A DNA stretch of 64,000 nucleotides. It comes from Trogon surrucura (lineage: Eukaryota > Chordata > Aves > Trogoniformes > Trogonidae). Positions within the stretch are counted from its first letter, which is position 1; each line of letters begins with the position of its first letter. The translations under genes were made by a program, and so were the position numbers. The notes beneath the pieces were generated by a model. It saw nothing but the letters and a program-made list of their open reading frames with translations, did no database searches and was not told where the DNA came from. The stretch covers positions 1,209,501 through 1,273,500 of the forward strand of contig CM036642.1 of the NCBI GenBank assembly GCA_020746105.1, given 5' to 3'. Below are positions 1 to 13,600 of this stretch, piece after piece.

Positions 1-1047
1 GAATGGAATAGATTCTAAGAGAATCTATCAGATTCTAAGAGATTCTCTCAGATTGGAATAGATTCTAAGAGATTCTATCAGATTCTAAGAGATTCTAGGA
101 GATTCTATCAGATTCTAAGAGATTCTATCAGATTCTAAGAGATTCTAAGAGAATCTATTAGATTCTAAGAGATTCTATCAGAATGGAATAGATTCTAAGA
201 GAATCTATCAGATTCTAAGAGATTCTCTCAGATTGGAATAGATTCTAAGAGATTCTATCAGATTCTAAGAGATTCTAAGAGAATCTATTAGATTCTAAGA
301 GATTCTACCAGAATGGAATAGATTCTAAGAGAATCTATTAGATTCTAAGAGATTCTATCAGATTGGAATAGATTCTAAGAGATTCTAAGAGATTCTATCA
401 GATTCTAAGAGATTCTAAGAGATTCTATCAGATTCTAAGAGATTCTACCAGAATGGAATAGATTCTAAGAGAATCTATTAGATTCTAAGAGATTCTATCA
501 GATTGGAATAGATTCTAAGAGATTCTAAGAGATTCTATCAGATTCTAAGAGATTCTAAGAGATTCTATCAGATTCTAAGAGATTCTAAGAGATTCTATCA
601 GATTCTAAGAGATTCTATCAGATTGGAATAGATTCTAAGAGATTCTAAGAGATTCTATCAGATTCTAAGAGATTCTAAGAGATTCTATCAGATTCTAAGA
701 GATTCTACCAGAATGGAATAGATTCTAAGAGAATCTATTAGATTCTAAGAGATTCTATCAGATTGGAATAGATTCTAAGAGATTCTAAGAGATTCTATCA
801 GATTCTAAGAGATTCTAAGAGACTGGAACAGATTCTGAGAGATTCTAAGAGAATCTATTAGAGTCTAAGAGATTCTATCAGATTGGAATAGATTTCTCAG
901 AGAATCTATTAGATTCTAAGAGGTTCTATCAGCTTGGAATAGATTCTAAGAGAAACTAATAGATTCTAAGAAAATCTATTCTAATACAATCTAACACACA
1001 ATCTAACAGGATCTATCAAAATCTATCAATAGGTATCAAAGACTAGT
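1..1047. repeat. Decanucleotide satellite, unit close to GATTCTAAGA
   Basis: About 100 copies of a 10-bp unit run from the left edge. The main variants are GATTCTAAGA, GATTCTATCA, GATTGGAATA, GAATGGAATA and GAATCTATTA. The 10-bp register holds with almost no slip up to about 890, where a one-base insertion occurs; after 950 the array decays. There is higher-order order as well: the 60 bp at 1-60 recur at 181-240, and the GAATGGAATA variant marks 1, 181, 311, 451 and 711. The array continues past the left edge, inside the intron that follows the exon at 1548-1630. Confidence 0.97.
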
Positions 1048-1547
1048 CCCAGGCATTGCCGACTATCGCCAGCCTACTTACCCTGCATCTTTACAATAAT
1101 TAGCTATGAAAACTACTTATAGAATCATTAACATACAGTATGATTATTTTATGCAAGTTAATAATACCGATTACCATCCTTTTCTGTCTGACGCCTATTT
1201 TCCATACCCTGCCCTAATTTTTAATAAAGACCATTAACATTTTTAACATTTTTCTCAGTCAAGACTCATTACCGGCTACCACCAGTTTGTTAGTATTATT
1301 AATTAGTTTGAAAGTATCATTATAATCAGCTGATGATTTTTAAACACTGTATCATGATTAATTATTCTACTATTGTTAGTATTTGTTAATTACTATTATT
1401 GTTGGCAGGGCAATAATACCAAATAAAACTCAATGTCCGAACCAACTTTTTTTTGTCTACATTTCACTTGTCTTTCACTCACGAGTGCCCTCCTGCAATA
1501 AAATTATTTTTTTAATGACAAAACAACGAGGTGAAGGCTGCACTCAC
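1048..1547. other. Intron, AT-rich unique sequence
   Basis: This is the donor-side part of the ARHGAP32 intron that continues past the left edge. It is AT-rich with many TAAT/ATTA words. I see no exon, and in particular none encoding the expected next RhoGAP segment. Confidence 0.7.
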
Positions 1548-1630
1548 CTGTAGTGAGGAGGGGGGAGCTGCTGGATGACATCGTGGATTTTAACCAACCG
1601 TTCTTCATCTGTAGCAGCAGAAACGGCGTC
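1548..1630 (-). CDS. ARHGAP32: ARHGAP32 exon: RhoGAP, last exon in window
   Basis: This 83-nt exon enters in phase 0 and leaves after two bases of an Arg codon. The translation is [17 protein letters not shown] followed by [10 protein letters not shown](R). [13 protein letters not shown] is a family hallmark; the TLEFLMRHL segment that should follow is not found in 1-1547. The acceptor is CATTTCAG and the donor CAG|GTGAGT. The remaining RhoGAP helices and the long proline-rich C-terminal tail are therefore beyond the left edge. Confidence 0.95.
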
Positions 1631-4600
1631 CTGAAATGAGGCAGGAAGGGATTTTTTAGCTGCAAATAAGACCAGATACCTGCCCAAAACGTCTGAAATG
1701 GGCAGTGGGAATTTGGGAATGAGGTAGCACACCCCAAACTGGTGTCAGGGTGGTGAGTTTGGAGACGGGCGCTTCTGATCTCTCTCAAAAAAACCCCTAA
1801 TTTCGGTGAGATAATTGCATGTGGAAGGTGGGGTCCTGCTGGATCCTTTCCAGCATTTCTCTGCTCAACCTGCGTCAGACGATGTCGCGCCGAAATGGAA
1901 AAGGAACGGCATCGCCCGGTGCTTACCGAGAATTTCTCGTAGAGTTGGTAGGTCAGCAGAGGGTTCGGGAGTTCACGGAAGTAGAGTTTGCAGAGGGAGC
2001 CCACACAGTGAATGTCTTGGATGTAGATGTCCTTCGTCAGGTCGGGAATCTGCTCGGAGTCAAACTCGTGGCTGGAAACGAGAATAGAGGGGAAAAAAAA
2101 TATAAATAAGTGGGCAAAGTGCTCTGGAAAGGAGGAATGAAAATAAAAGCCATCGCAAATTATAGATTTACAGGCAAAAAAGAAATACTCACTCACCAAA
2201 GCCATGTGACCCATGGCTGTGGTGAGCCCAGAAGGGACTTTTTTTTTCCAAAAAAACTTTACTTTTTTTTTCCCCCCTCTAATAAGGTAGATTCTGCAAT
2301 CCCTCTTGCTGCAACAGGGCTTTTCACAAAGTCCTCAGAGAACGTCCTCCAAGACGAGGGAGACAATCTGAATATTGAGCTCCTAAGGGCTGTGGCTGGG
2401 GGAGAGCCCACAGCGAATGAAACCTGCTCTCCCTTTGCATTTCAAACGCCTGGAAATTGAAATGATAAAGCACAGGGCGACTAGCGTGTGCAGAAATTCC
2501 TTGGGGAAAAGCTGGTGAGGCGAGCACACCTCTGCCGCAGGGCGAAGAAAGCCAAAAGCCCCAGAGAAGGAAGGAGAATTTTCAGTTTTCCCTGCCTGCC
2601 CCGAGCCTCAACCCTCAGCGTTCACTCCACACCGCTCCCCCCAGACACCTTCTGACTCAGAGCTGGGCGAGAAACTCAATTTTTCCTACGCTTGGCTCCA
2701 CGGAAGACGAGCGAGCTCAGAGGGGAGAGCAGGGAAACCCAGCCCAACCTTTTTTTTCTCTCTGCGCTGGCTGTTTCGAGCACTACCTGTTCTTGTTTTT
2801 GACCCCAAGCGATGATTTTATTAGTAGAAGAAACACGACTTCGCAGCTTCTCAAAAATAAAGCCAGAAGAACCAGGGTAAACGAACCAACTCAACACACA
2901 AGCTGGTTTTGCCTACCAGCCAAATAAAGTGGTTATTGCTCTGCCAAAGAGCCAACCTCCTCCCTTAGAGTAAATTTCCCACGTGGAATAAATTCTCTCT
3001 CTCCAACCGAAATAAAAAACCAAGCCCTTTAAATCCAGGAGATCCAAAAGTGACTCATTTCTAAGGATACTTCAGCCCTAGCTTCGAAATAAGCCCGATG
3101 ATCTGTTTATGTAGCTGCAAACCGCAGCGATGCAACGTGTCCTGCGTTAATCAAATCCTTCTGAAAAGCTGTAGTGATTTAGAAGAACGTCGACAAGTTC
3201 TGCCATGTGCTCCCTTTCTTTTTTTCTTTGGGAAAAAAACCCCAGGAAACTGGAAAGAAACGTCACTTCATTCTCTGTATTGTAGCAGGGAACGATGATG
3301 CCATTAAGGCTTTAGAAAACCTTTGGAAAAAAAAAAATCAAGAGGAGAAAATGGTCTTGGCAACACAAAGGGGAAAAAATGGACTCAGGCAGCGATTAGG
3401 AAGCTGGTCCAGCACAAGTCAAAATGGGGAATTAAAGGGATATAACTGAAGCAAGGGCAAACATTTCATTCAGCCAAGAGTGCTGTGGGCAACGGCTACA
3501 ATCAGAGTCCTGGGAGCCTGAACATCACAGCCCTGGGAGCTGATTTTTAAAATGGAACTTGCTGTGATGAAAAACAGGATTAAGCTGAACCAGAACAAGC
3601 CCATCCATGCTGTGCCGCCTCAAACCTGTCCGCTGAGCTCGGGAATAGCTGGTACCAAAACGACAGCCACGTGGGAAATACCCCTTGGTGCCTCTGTGAG
3701 GAATTAGTCACAACCCACTACGTTCTCTCTGTCCCTTCCCAACAAAAAACCTGCACACCGAACGATGAAACAGCCTCACAAAAGCATGAAGAGCCTTCTC
3801 TGTCCTGAAGGAAAACCTCCTGCAAAATGAAAAACCGTCCCGTGTTGCTTCAAAACGGCGACGAAGCCAGCGAGACCTTACCGGAGTTTCTGGATGTTGG
3901 ACGCGATCCCGGACAGACGATATATTCCATCCACGATGCCGTGTTTCTCAATGAACTCGGTGCAGCTCTTGAGGACCTGGGGGACTAAAGGATAAGTGCC
4001 CTTGGTTAGTCGAGCGTGTTAGCAAAGTCCTAGTTCGGGTTGTGGTCTTGCCAGGTGCCATAAACTAGGCTCAGCTGGGCTAGAGAAGAAAGCCCATAAA
4101 AAATTTAACTTTAGGAGTTGGTGGGGAAACTGGTCAGAGTGTTTTTTATTTGAAAGAGATGCCAGGATATGAATCAGGTTGAAAAAGCAAAGTCAATTCT
4201 GGTCAAGCAGAGACAGTGCGGGGCCCATGAGAACCGTGTGTTAAATTCCACTCCAAAAGAGCTGTAAAATTGAGTGCGCACACTCTCGTTGGCCAAAGAC
4301 TTCCTTCGGTTTCCAGTCTATACAGGATTAACCTGCACCTCTTGGTTTAAGCAAATATAAACATCAAGGAGATGCTACTTTCTGCACCAGGGCCAGGAGA
4401 GTTTTTACAACTGATAATTTCAGCCCAAATGTCTATCGGAGCATGACTGGATTTAGCCAGCTACACAAGACACCACCCTCACAGAAACTGCAGACGGACC
4501 AGGGTATGACAGAATGGAAAAAATAAGCCCAGGGGATATAATTAGGTGTCAAGTTAATATTCAAGCCGCTTCACCAACTGATTTCCTTCCAGTTGACTTC

Positions 4601-7600
4601 TCAGCCTCATGCAGCATCCACTGCCGGAGCTATCTATCCAGCCTTGTAAGCTTAAGGAAGAGCAAATTACTTCATTTATAAAAGGGAGATAAAAGCGCCC
4701 TGAACAACAGAAAGAAAATGAGGATTGAGCTCCTGCAGGCATCAGTAAACCCTCACGGAAAATGCTCGGACCCTCTGCTGGCCACCTTTGTGCTCCAGCT
4801 CCTACGACGATCCAGATTTCTTGCATCAGATGCCAGGTCCGATCAATTTGCCACGTGACGCAGATTCCTAATAGGTCATGTGGCAAATCCCCTTATATCA
4901 AGCAGCAAATGCCATCTGCCAGGCCCTTCTCCTAAGTGCCACTGAACTTAGGCGCTCGTGCTTTCCCCTCCCCAGCTGCTTCACTGCTTTTTTTTTTTTT
5001 TGCAGCAAACACAGAGTAAAAAAAAAAAAAAAAGGAAAAAACTCATTTTGCATGGCTCCCTGGAAACCTGCGTGTTTCCAAGGCCCTGAGGTTTATCTAT
5101 CTGGGTAGACAAACAGCACGGCCAGAACGGTATTTATGTCCCAGCGGGGCTGAGCACCAACCTGTCGTGACAAATGTGAAGGGGGTCAAGGGACTGCAGG
5201 GAGAAGGCGAGGGATGCGGCACCAGCAGAACACTTCTCCTTTGCCATGGAAGATCCTGGGCTCAGAATAATTTACAGGCATAAAAAAAATAAATAAAAAA
5301 AATCCTAGCAGGCTTGCTCTACTCGTTTCCTAATCTGGTTACCAGGACAATCTGTTCTGCAAGCTAAATAGATCATGCCAGCGCCACAGATATTTTGGGG
5401 GAATTCTGCATGGTTGGAGAAGCAACTGCAATTCAACGAGGGCTGTAACGACACTTTTGCTGGAACAGGGACTTGATTTTCCTGCTTTTTCAACCAGGAC
5501 GACACCTGACAATCACATCCGTGTTCAACTTCCCTCCGCCCTTTGAATCCCAAGCCCTTTAGCTAAATGCGCATTTATATTTATGGATAATAAACGGAAA
5601 TAGCGTCTATTACCACCTGAAGGAAAAGGCAGGGTGGCAGCACAAGCTAAGACTTAACACTAATTTCATTCCTCTTCTGAGCAACCAGAAAAATCTCTCT
5701 GCAGTGAAGGCTGCAGCCCGCAAAAACCCACAGGCAGGTGCTCCACCTGGACACCCACCTCTGCGTGAGAATCTGAGCACTGCACGTCTTCTCCTGTTCC
5801 AAAAAATCCATCACCTTCCCCTCCCTCCATTCCCAAAGCTCCAGGAAAGGAAGGGCAAAAGGCTGGAAGTGTGGGCGCGTCCACCAAGGAGACCCCGGCT
5901 CACCACGGCAGCTAAAAAGGAATTTATTCGACTCATTCCTGAGCATCCCTCAGCCGGTTTCAAAGGTTTATTGCACCTCCTAAGGCTCGGTTAATTCTTT
6001 GCCACTAAGAGGAAGCAGCAGTTTTACGATTTTCATTCCAAAACCCACTTTCATTCATCTCGAAATCCCATATACGCTTCCCATCACCTTTTTCGTTTTT
6101 AATCCTTCGGCACGTTCCCTCCCCAGGTTTTGAGAAGTTTGCTTTCCCTTTATTTTTTTTTAATTATTACTATTTTCTCAGCACGTTACTGGAATCAGAA
6201 CTATTTGCTCTGCCTGGGGAACGAGCCCTCCCGCGAAGCTCCCCTCCGGCACAATATGACAGCACTAAGGTGCATTACAGGAAAAAGCCAGGGCTTTGGG
6301 GCCGAATTCCACGCGTAGCAAACAGGGAAAGCAAAACCTGCAGCCCAGGGGGAATAAGGAAAATGAAAGAAACTGTCCTGAGCGCAACTCTGAACCACCT
6401 AAACAAATAACCACCGGCAACACGTAACGATACATAGGAAGCACAAGAAAAATACTAAGAGGTTAAATAAACACAGTTGCTTTTGCCCCAATCGTTCCTC
6501 CTAGTTTGAGCTCAACTTTGCAAAAAACGACCGCAGTGTTTCCTAAAAAAAAAAAAAAAAAGTTAAAAAACCTGTAATAATTCAGACTGTAATTTCTTCC
6601 AGGAGTCTCAAACTCGTGATTTCTGAAACTCTTCCCTCCCTTGGACACTGAAAGTTACACCGAAGGTGTAACCCAGCAGAGGTGTAAAATCTCCTATTTC
6701 CTGCCCTGCAAGGAGACACCCTGTGAGTCGCCTGCACCTTCAGAAAAAAACACTAAATAAAACTTGACCAGATTCTCTTCTAGAGGATTTTGCGTCTCGA
6801 TCCTCAATCCTCGTCTTCATCTTTCAACCACCAGGGAGTAAGAGAGAAGAACAAACCCAACAGCAAACTTCAAGACGCTCTCCTCAAAGAAATGAGAAGA
6901 ATTATTTACGCCGTTGTGTAAAGTCCGAGGCCGCTCTCAGGAGGCTCCGCTATCTCCTGGTAACGCGCAGCGTTTTTATCATCCGACTTTTGCACTCGGG
7001 AGAGGGCAGTGACAGCAGAGGGGCCATAAAACCCGAGCGGGCTGGCAAGAGCAGGTACCACGCGGAATCGAGACTCTGCTTTTTAAGGCTGGGCTTTGTT
7101 CTTATTAATTTTTTTTTTACGGCAGCTCACCCAGGAGCGGTGCAAAAGCAAAGCGCAAAGTTCGAGCGTGCGGAACGTCAATGCCGCCGTCGTTGCATCG
7201 GGCTAGGAAGGCAGATAAACCACATTTTTCAAGTCGCTGGCAACCGGTCCGTTCTCCACGTCGCGGGTGCGTCTGTTCGAGCTGGGCAGCCGAGGATTGC
7301 ACTTGTGTGGAAGGCTGGAGCCTTGGGTGTACATCCCTCTCTCAGGATGCATTCCCCTAAATGCATCCTCATGCAAAATAATAATAACAACGCATTCCCC
7401 TAACGCAAAATATCCCCAACTGGAATAAAGATACCAGTAACACACGGTATTAAATCTGTTAAGATCAACCACACTCACTACAGGGAGAGGGGAAAGAGTA
7501 TCCAGCACAGGAGGAGCACGAGCGATTCCTGCACGGACCGCAGCATTTTTTCCTCGTGTTTGTTCCCCCCTACAGCCGTAGCGTTTCGAAACGCAAATTA

Positions 7601-10600
7601 ATTTCCAACTCCCTGCCGTCCTCCGGGTCGCTCGGGCGTAAAGAATTTCTCTTCTCGCAGCTGCGGGCAGGGTGAAAAAGAAGAGGGAGAGAGAAACGGG
7701 CTCTTTTCTCGACCGCGAAAAGCCTGTCCTTCCCCCAAACAAGTAATTCTCCACGGGGACCCTGTGTACCTCTTTGTAACCCCCCCCCCCCCCCCCCAAA
7801 TAATCTGGATTTCCAGCAGTTCGGAGGGCAGCTGGTGAAGCAATAACACTGCCTGTTACGTTTGGAAATTTGCCCAAACCAGCTCGACACTACCGGCCTT
7901 TCGAAACATCAGCTTGTGTCCGAGGAGTTCAGCAAGAAGCGGAATATTCTCTGCTCATCTGCAAATTTGGGTCGGTTATTGCACTTTTTGTCCAGGCTGC
8001 TGGATGCGCGTTCTCCGTTACACGGCTTTGTGTGTGGATGGGCGAAAATACCACGTAAATATTTAGGTACCCAAACCACACAGGCTTCTTTTCAGGGTTT
8101 ACAGCAGCGTTCCAGTGAATTCCCAAATGCCTGACACGTTCAGATTTGTGAAATCATACACACCCAACCGAGGAATAAAATAAATACGGGTGGTACAGAG
8201 GGGTAGATTTACTCATTTCCTACAGATCAAGCACGTCAAGTGTTAACACTTGAATAAATACTATTTAATGTTTCTATATCACACTCTTAATCTTCCACAT
8301 ACTTCACAAGTATTAGAAACCTACCCTCGTGGCACCCTGGGGGTGGATGCGGACTATTAGTTTGATTTTATGAGCCTGGAGATGGAATGGGAGATACCAA
8401 GCAAGTTCCCCGAGGCCGCTAAAGGTGTGCGAGAGGTGGGGTTCGAGCTCCGGGGCGCCTGGCTCCCAGCTCACTCTGACTGCAGCTCAGGGCCCCGATC
8501 GCCCAAGTCCTTTGGAGATGGATTTTGCTCAAAAGAAAAATACTTCAGAGAGCTGAAAGAAGTCAGAGCCAGCAGGACCGCTGGATAAATGAAGAGTAGG
8601 GCAAGAATCGGAGAGTTTGCGCTCCATCAGTGTGTGTCAAACCCTCCCTTCCGCTACTGATTTCTCAAGCACAAAAATAAATCACTTGGGGAGGAGAGAA
8701 AATTTAATGTATCTCTGTGGCAGGCAGCTTATAAACAACTTTCAAAGTTCCAAGTAGCGGGGGAAAAAACTGACTGATGGAAAACGGTGTCCTCCCCATC
8801 TCTATCCGCCTCCAGAGCAGCCAGAAATTTTCTTTTTTTAACTAAATAAAATGCTCAGTTGTAGCATTTGCCTTTTCACAAGGACTAGCCTTGTGCTATA
8901 CAAGTAGTTTCCCATTTCTCAATCGGTTCGTAACGCACAGAAAAATACTATTGAAGGAGGCAGAACAGGAAGATTTTCCGTTTCCTCGACACAGGCATTA
9001 GGAAACACCAGACATGGGCTCTGATTTGGGAGCTGTAGCCCTGTATATGAATCCTCCACTTGCTGTGTTTTTATTTATGGCTCCTTTTTCTTTTATTGAT
9101 GACTCTCTTTACCCAGATATCGAGGCGAGTATTACAAAAATTATTAGATAAGGATACACTATTTTTCCTGCTGCGCCCATGGAGAAGTTAGGATCCCTAC
9201 CTCCTTTTTTTTTACCACCTAATATCATGGTAGACAGGGTGAATCACCCTCCAGACACACTGCTCAAGAGCAAAGGAGATGAAACTTCCTTTAAAGGACC
9301 TGCTCAGTCACGCAAGAAAGGTCTTAGCACAAAAGAGAACTGCACACAAATCCTTCAAAATTCAGATTTATGTCCTAACCACGAACTCCTGGGATAAAAA
9401 GAGAAGCAAAAGCAGGGCGTCAGATCTGAACGTACTTGGAGGTCTGAAACCTTTTAGTTCCCACGCAAACTCAACGATCTTAAAGGTCTTTTCCAACCTT
9501 TATGATTCTATAAACTTGGGATACTCCAAAAAGACCTATTAACAGTTCCTGGCTTTCAGGGGCTGCCTTGTGTTTACAGCAAAAATAGGACTTAAAGGAA
9601 GGAAGGGAGAAAAGCAACAATTTTATCCATATTTATAACTTTATTTCAGCGAAGTTTGCTTTCCTTTTGTAAAGCAAGGAGGGAAGGATGACACCGGAGG
9701 ACCCAGAAGGAGCTCTGATGTCACCAGAAATCCCAAGGCGCTGGTAAGGAGCTTATCTGAAGAGCATAATAACCTGCACAAGTAAGTGAATAAAACCAGC
9801 CCTTGCAAACAGTTGTCGCCAACACCCAGTGTGTAACAGGATCGAGATCCCCCACCCGCTGTCATTTGATCTTGTGTGCAAGTTCAGCTTTCATTTTCGT
9901 TTTTTTTTCTTTTTAACTTGTCCAAAATCATCGCTAATAAATCGGAAGAAGGGCAAGGACAAGGATTAGTAAATTCTGTCTCTCCTAGGTATCAACTTTC
10001 TCAACAAGAAAATCATTACCTCCCCCTGCTGATTACAGATCACTGCTATTTTCTAATAATCCAGAAACTACGTATATCGACCCTTCAGTATGGGAAACAA
10101 TTAAAAAATGAGTGCCATTTCTAAATCCATCCTTCCCAGTTACAGAAGCTGATGATGTATCAACGCAACCAGAGCATCAAACACCATTTGCTCTGAGCCT
10201 ACACAACCCTCTGGAACCAGAGCTGACTGTATGGGATGGATTACCTCATGAAATGAACACCTGACACCACCTTTGAGAGACAAAAAAAATAAACAGGGGG
10301 GAAGGAAAAAGTCTACCTACAAAGGGAACAGCTCCATAAACCAAACCAGCAAGGTGGGTGCCAACAGCATCAAACCAACCGGGAACATCTCTCGGGGCGA
10401 TGAAGAAACAGCTACTCCCTACTTGATCCGCTTCCAGGTGACGCTTTGTTGGCCGGAGAAGTATTCAAAGCCCAGAAGGAGCCAAGAAATGAATAATACA
10501 CTAAAATTAAGTGGAGACAAGCCTCTCCAGGCAGGCTCCGTGGGGTGACTGGGGAGGTATTGTGCAAAGCAACATACTTGAAGGGAGCATCACCACTACC

Positions 10601-13600
10601 TCTGCCAGACCGAAGGGCAGTTAGTCAAAAATCCCTCGCGTCAAAACTGGTTTTACTCCCACAGGTACCAGCCCGTAATTCGGCACTGACTTGTGACAGA
10701 GAAGAACCAAAAGGACAGCCTGCTGTAATTCCCATTTCCCAAAGCACCCTGCAACACAGATTTTGAAAAACCAGCCCCGTGATCTGCCAACGACTCTGAT
10801 TCTCATCTAAGAAAGGGGAGAGTGATGCCTCCTTCCCCTCACTGCTCTCTAGGCTACAACAGCCTTTGGGAAAGGACTTTTTCACACCAGGCAGAGGTGT
10901 AACTCCTACCACGGAAGGGCTCCGTCATTGTTTGGAGAACTCAGAGCACGAGCACGCTGCAAACTGGAATTAAAACCAACACAACCAAACCCCAGGACGC
11001 TGCTGCCAGCCCAACAACCGCCACCATGAATCAGAGGCACACGAAAACTTGAAGGCTCAGTACACACCTCTACCGCATTTGGTGTAAACATCTGTTAAAA
11101 TCCTCATCTCCCTTTAGCTGCTTACAGTGTTACTCCTCAGATCCATACCAAGCAATTAAAAAAAAAAAGACAAACCGCATCCTCGCCAAAAATGAGACGG
11201 CAGCGGAGCAACGCCGGCTTGCTCACTCCACTCACCCCGTCTCGCCCAGACACCCTCCCCTAAGGAGAAGTTCCGTCAACAGACGTATTACACCCTGAAA
11301 TTTTGCAAGTCCTGTCACGCCAGCCTGAGAGGAAGGAACCTTTCAGAAGGGAGAGCTCTCTGCCCCAGCGCGAGGCTAATCTCAAACCCAGAAATCTTCA
11401 GGTAAACGAAGACAAATGCTTCGGTAGCTCAGAGCTGGATGCAAACCGCGTGCGCATTTCTGCATCCCTTCCCTCCCGCACATTTCACGCCGACTGATTC
11501 TCCTCTGGAAAAGAGGCGCAGAAGGAAAGCGGTTACTTGCTGAGCCCGCAGAAAGACGACGTGCTGCAGGAGGTAAAAATTCCTCCGTGTCTGGAAATCC
11601 CTTCTGGGGATACAGACACACAACAGCAGACACACTCTTCTAGCAAAGACGAGGCAGCTGCCTTAATGATCTTCTGACTTATTTCAATTTTTTGCCCTTC
11701 CTTATCCCCCTCATTCTCTCCGCCTGCTCCTCTCTCACCATTCCCTGTCCGAAAGCCACGCAAAGGTTCAGATGTTCACGACTGCAAAACTTGGGGCTGC
11801 TCATGTTGTTTCACAGCGAATTCTTGGGAATTTAGGCTTTGCCAGCTTCCCAAAGCTGGTAATTAATAAAGTTTTTAACTTCAGTTTGCATCAATATTGC
11901 ATTTCTGGCGCGCGCACGAATGCCTTGCAATTAATTTCAGACGCTGTGGATGGTGTCATTTTCTCCTTCAGTCCTGCCAAGACTTCTGGGTATTGGACAG
12001 CAACCCATCAAAACCAGCATTAATCTCAACAGATCTACAAATGTCTTGGGTTTTTTGGTGGTTTTTTTTTTTTGGCTTCCTGAACGGAGACGTTTTGTGG
12101 TTGCAATCCCAAAGCAGTACCAGCACATCCCACGCCCAGATTTCCGCGGCAGCACTCTGCGCTCCCATAAAAATACTCGTTTATGTCCTGGTTATGAGGT
12201 GAAAGAGCAGGACTGCATCTTTATCTAATTCAACTATTCCTCCCGACTAAGGAACATTAAAGCTACAGAATGTGGGAATCTTAAAATGCTGTGCATGCAC
12301 GGAGCTCAACTCACAGGAACCCAGAAACGTCTCCAACTCGGGGATTACGTCACTTGGAATACAGGTCGGAGAGCTGAATCACACCAAAAAACAACAACCC
12401 TGCTGTGTGAAATGGAGACGTGCCCCTGTTCGCAACATTCGAACTGGATCTGCTTCACTCCAGGGAGGTCGGGAAGAGTTCTTAAATTGAGGGTGAAAGC
12501 AACTGGTAACTTCTGAGATGAAGAGACCTCATTAGCACGGCTCAGTTAGTGTCTCTCAGCGGCACGTTATGGGACGAGAGTGACCAGGACAAGAACAAGG
12601 TCCCAGAGACTGTCCAACAGGAGCCTCCGGTGCAGTCAGAACAGTTGAGTTCAGCTCAGGATGTGCCTTTTAATGCTAAATAAAATGCACACCCCTTAAA
12701 GCCAGGGGAAGAAGTCAGCGCAGAGGGCAGGGAAAAGCTTTAATTATTGCTGACTTGTGCCTAACTAAAATGGGGCTGGGGATAAAAGAGAACTCTCTCT
12801 CTCCCATTAATGAGCTCACTCTGCTGGCATGTCTCCTACCCTCCAAGACTGCTCCCACAGCATGAATACAAAACCAGCTTTATAGCTACGCGCCGGTATA
12901 AATTACCTACTCCTGATGCACTTTGTACATGGGCTGCTGTCCGTTTGTGTCCCCAAACCATCCAGTTGTTGGGTCTCTGATGCTTTTCAAGCCCCAGCAA
13001 TAAAGATCTCTACTGGTTCCAGTTAACAAGCCAACAAGCCTTGCCACAATCCTGATTCCATCAGAACAAGCTCATGTTATTCACCAACTGGTAGTAAAAC
13101 ACGTCACGCCAGAGCACATGTCTGTTACCAACTTAATCCGTCGGAAAAAGCGCACGGAGGAGCTCCCCACCCTTCTCCAAAAGGCCTTCGTAAGAACGAG
13201 GAGGCTGAAAACGAATTTAACAGAGAAACTCCTCCCCTACCCCACAGACCACACCACTTCTCCTTCAGCCTGCACCCACGGGCTGGGAGACATCAGCTTC
13301 GCTGCTCTGGCACACGAGCTCTACTGCAAATTCTACGCCCCATCACTAATTTCCCGACGGCTCTAACTCCCCGGCAAAGCGGCCGCGGCGCACGGTTGCT
13401 CCACGCTGTTTTTCTAAATAACCCTCAGCATGGGCCGTTGATGGGAACGACCTTGGGTAGTGAACTGTGAAAGAATTCGAGGCCATCGCTTGCGGCTCGG
13501 CACCACAGGTACCTGCCCCGACTGCACAGCCCAGGTCGGAGGAGATGTCACGGTGAGAGGGTAGGAAAGAGCACGTGGAACAGAAGGGAGAGGAGGAAAA

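Noticed and set aside
7100-7300. CpG-rich stretch as a promoter
   Set aside because: Short, no splice donor or core-promoter element seen; similar to background GC patches.
7203-7877. 224-codon open frame on the minus strand
   Set aside because: It crosses the C18 homopolymer as a Gly run and has no domain; a by-product of local GC content.
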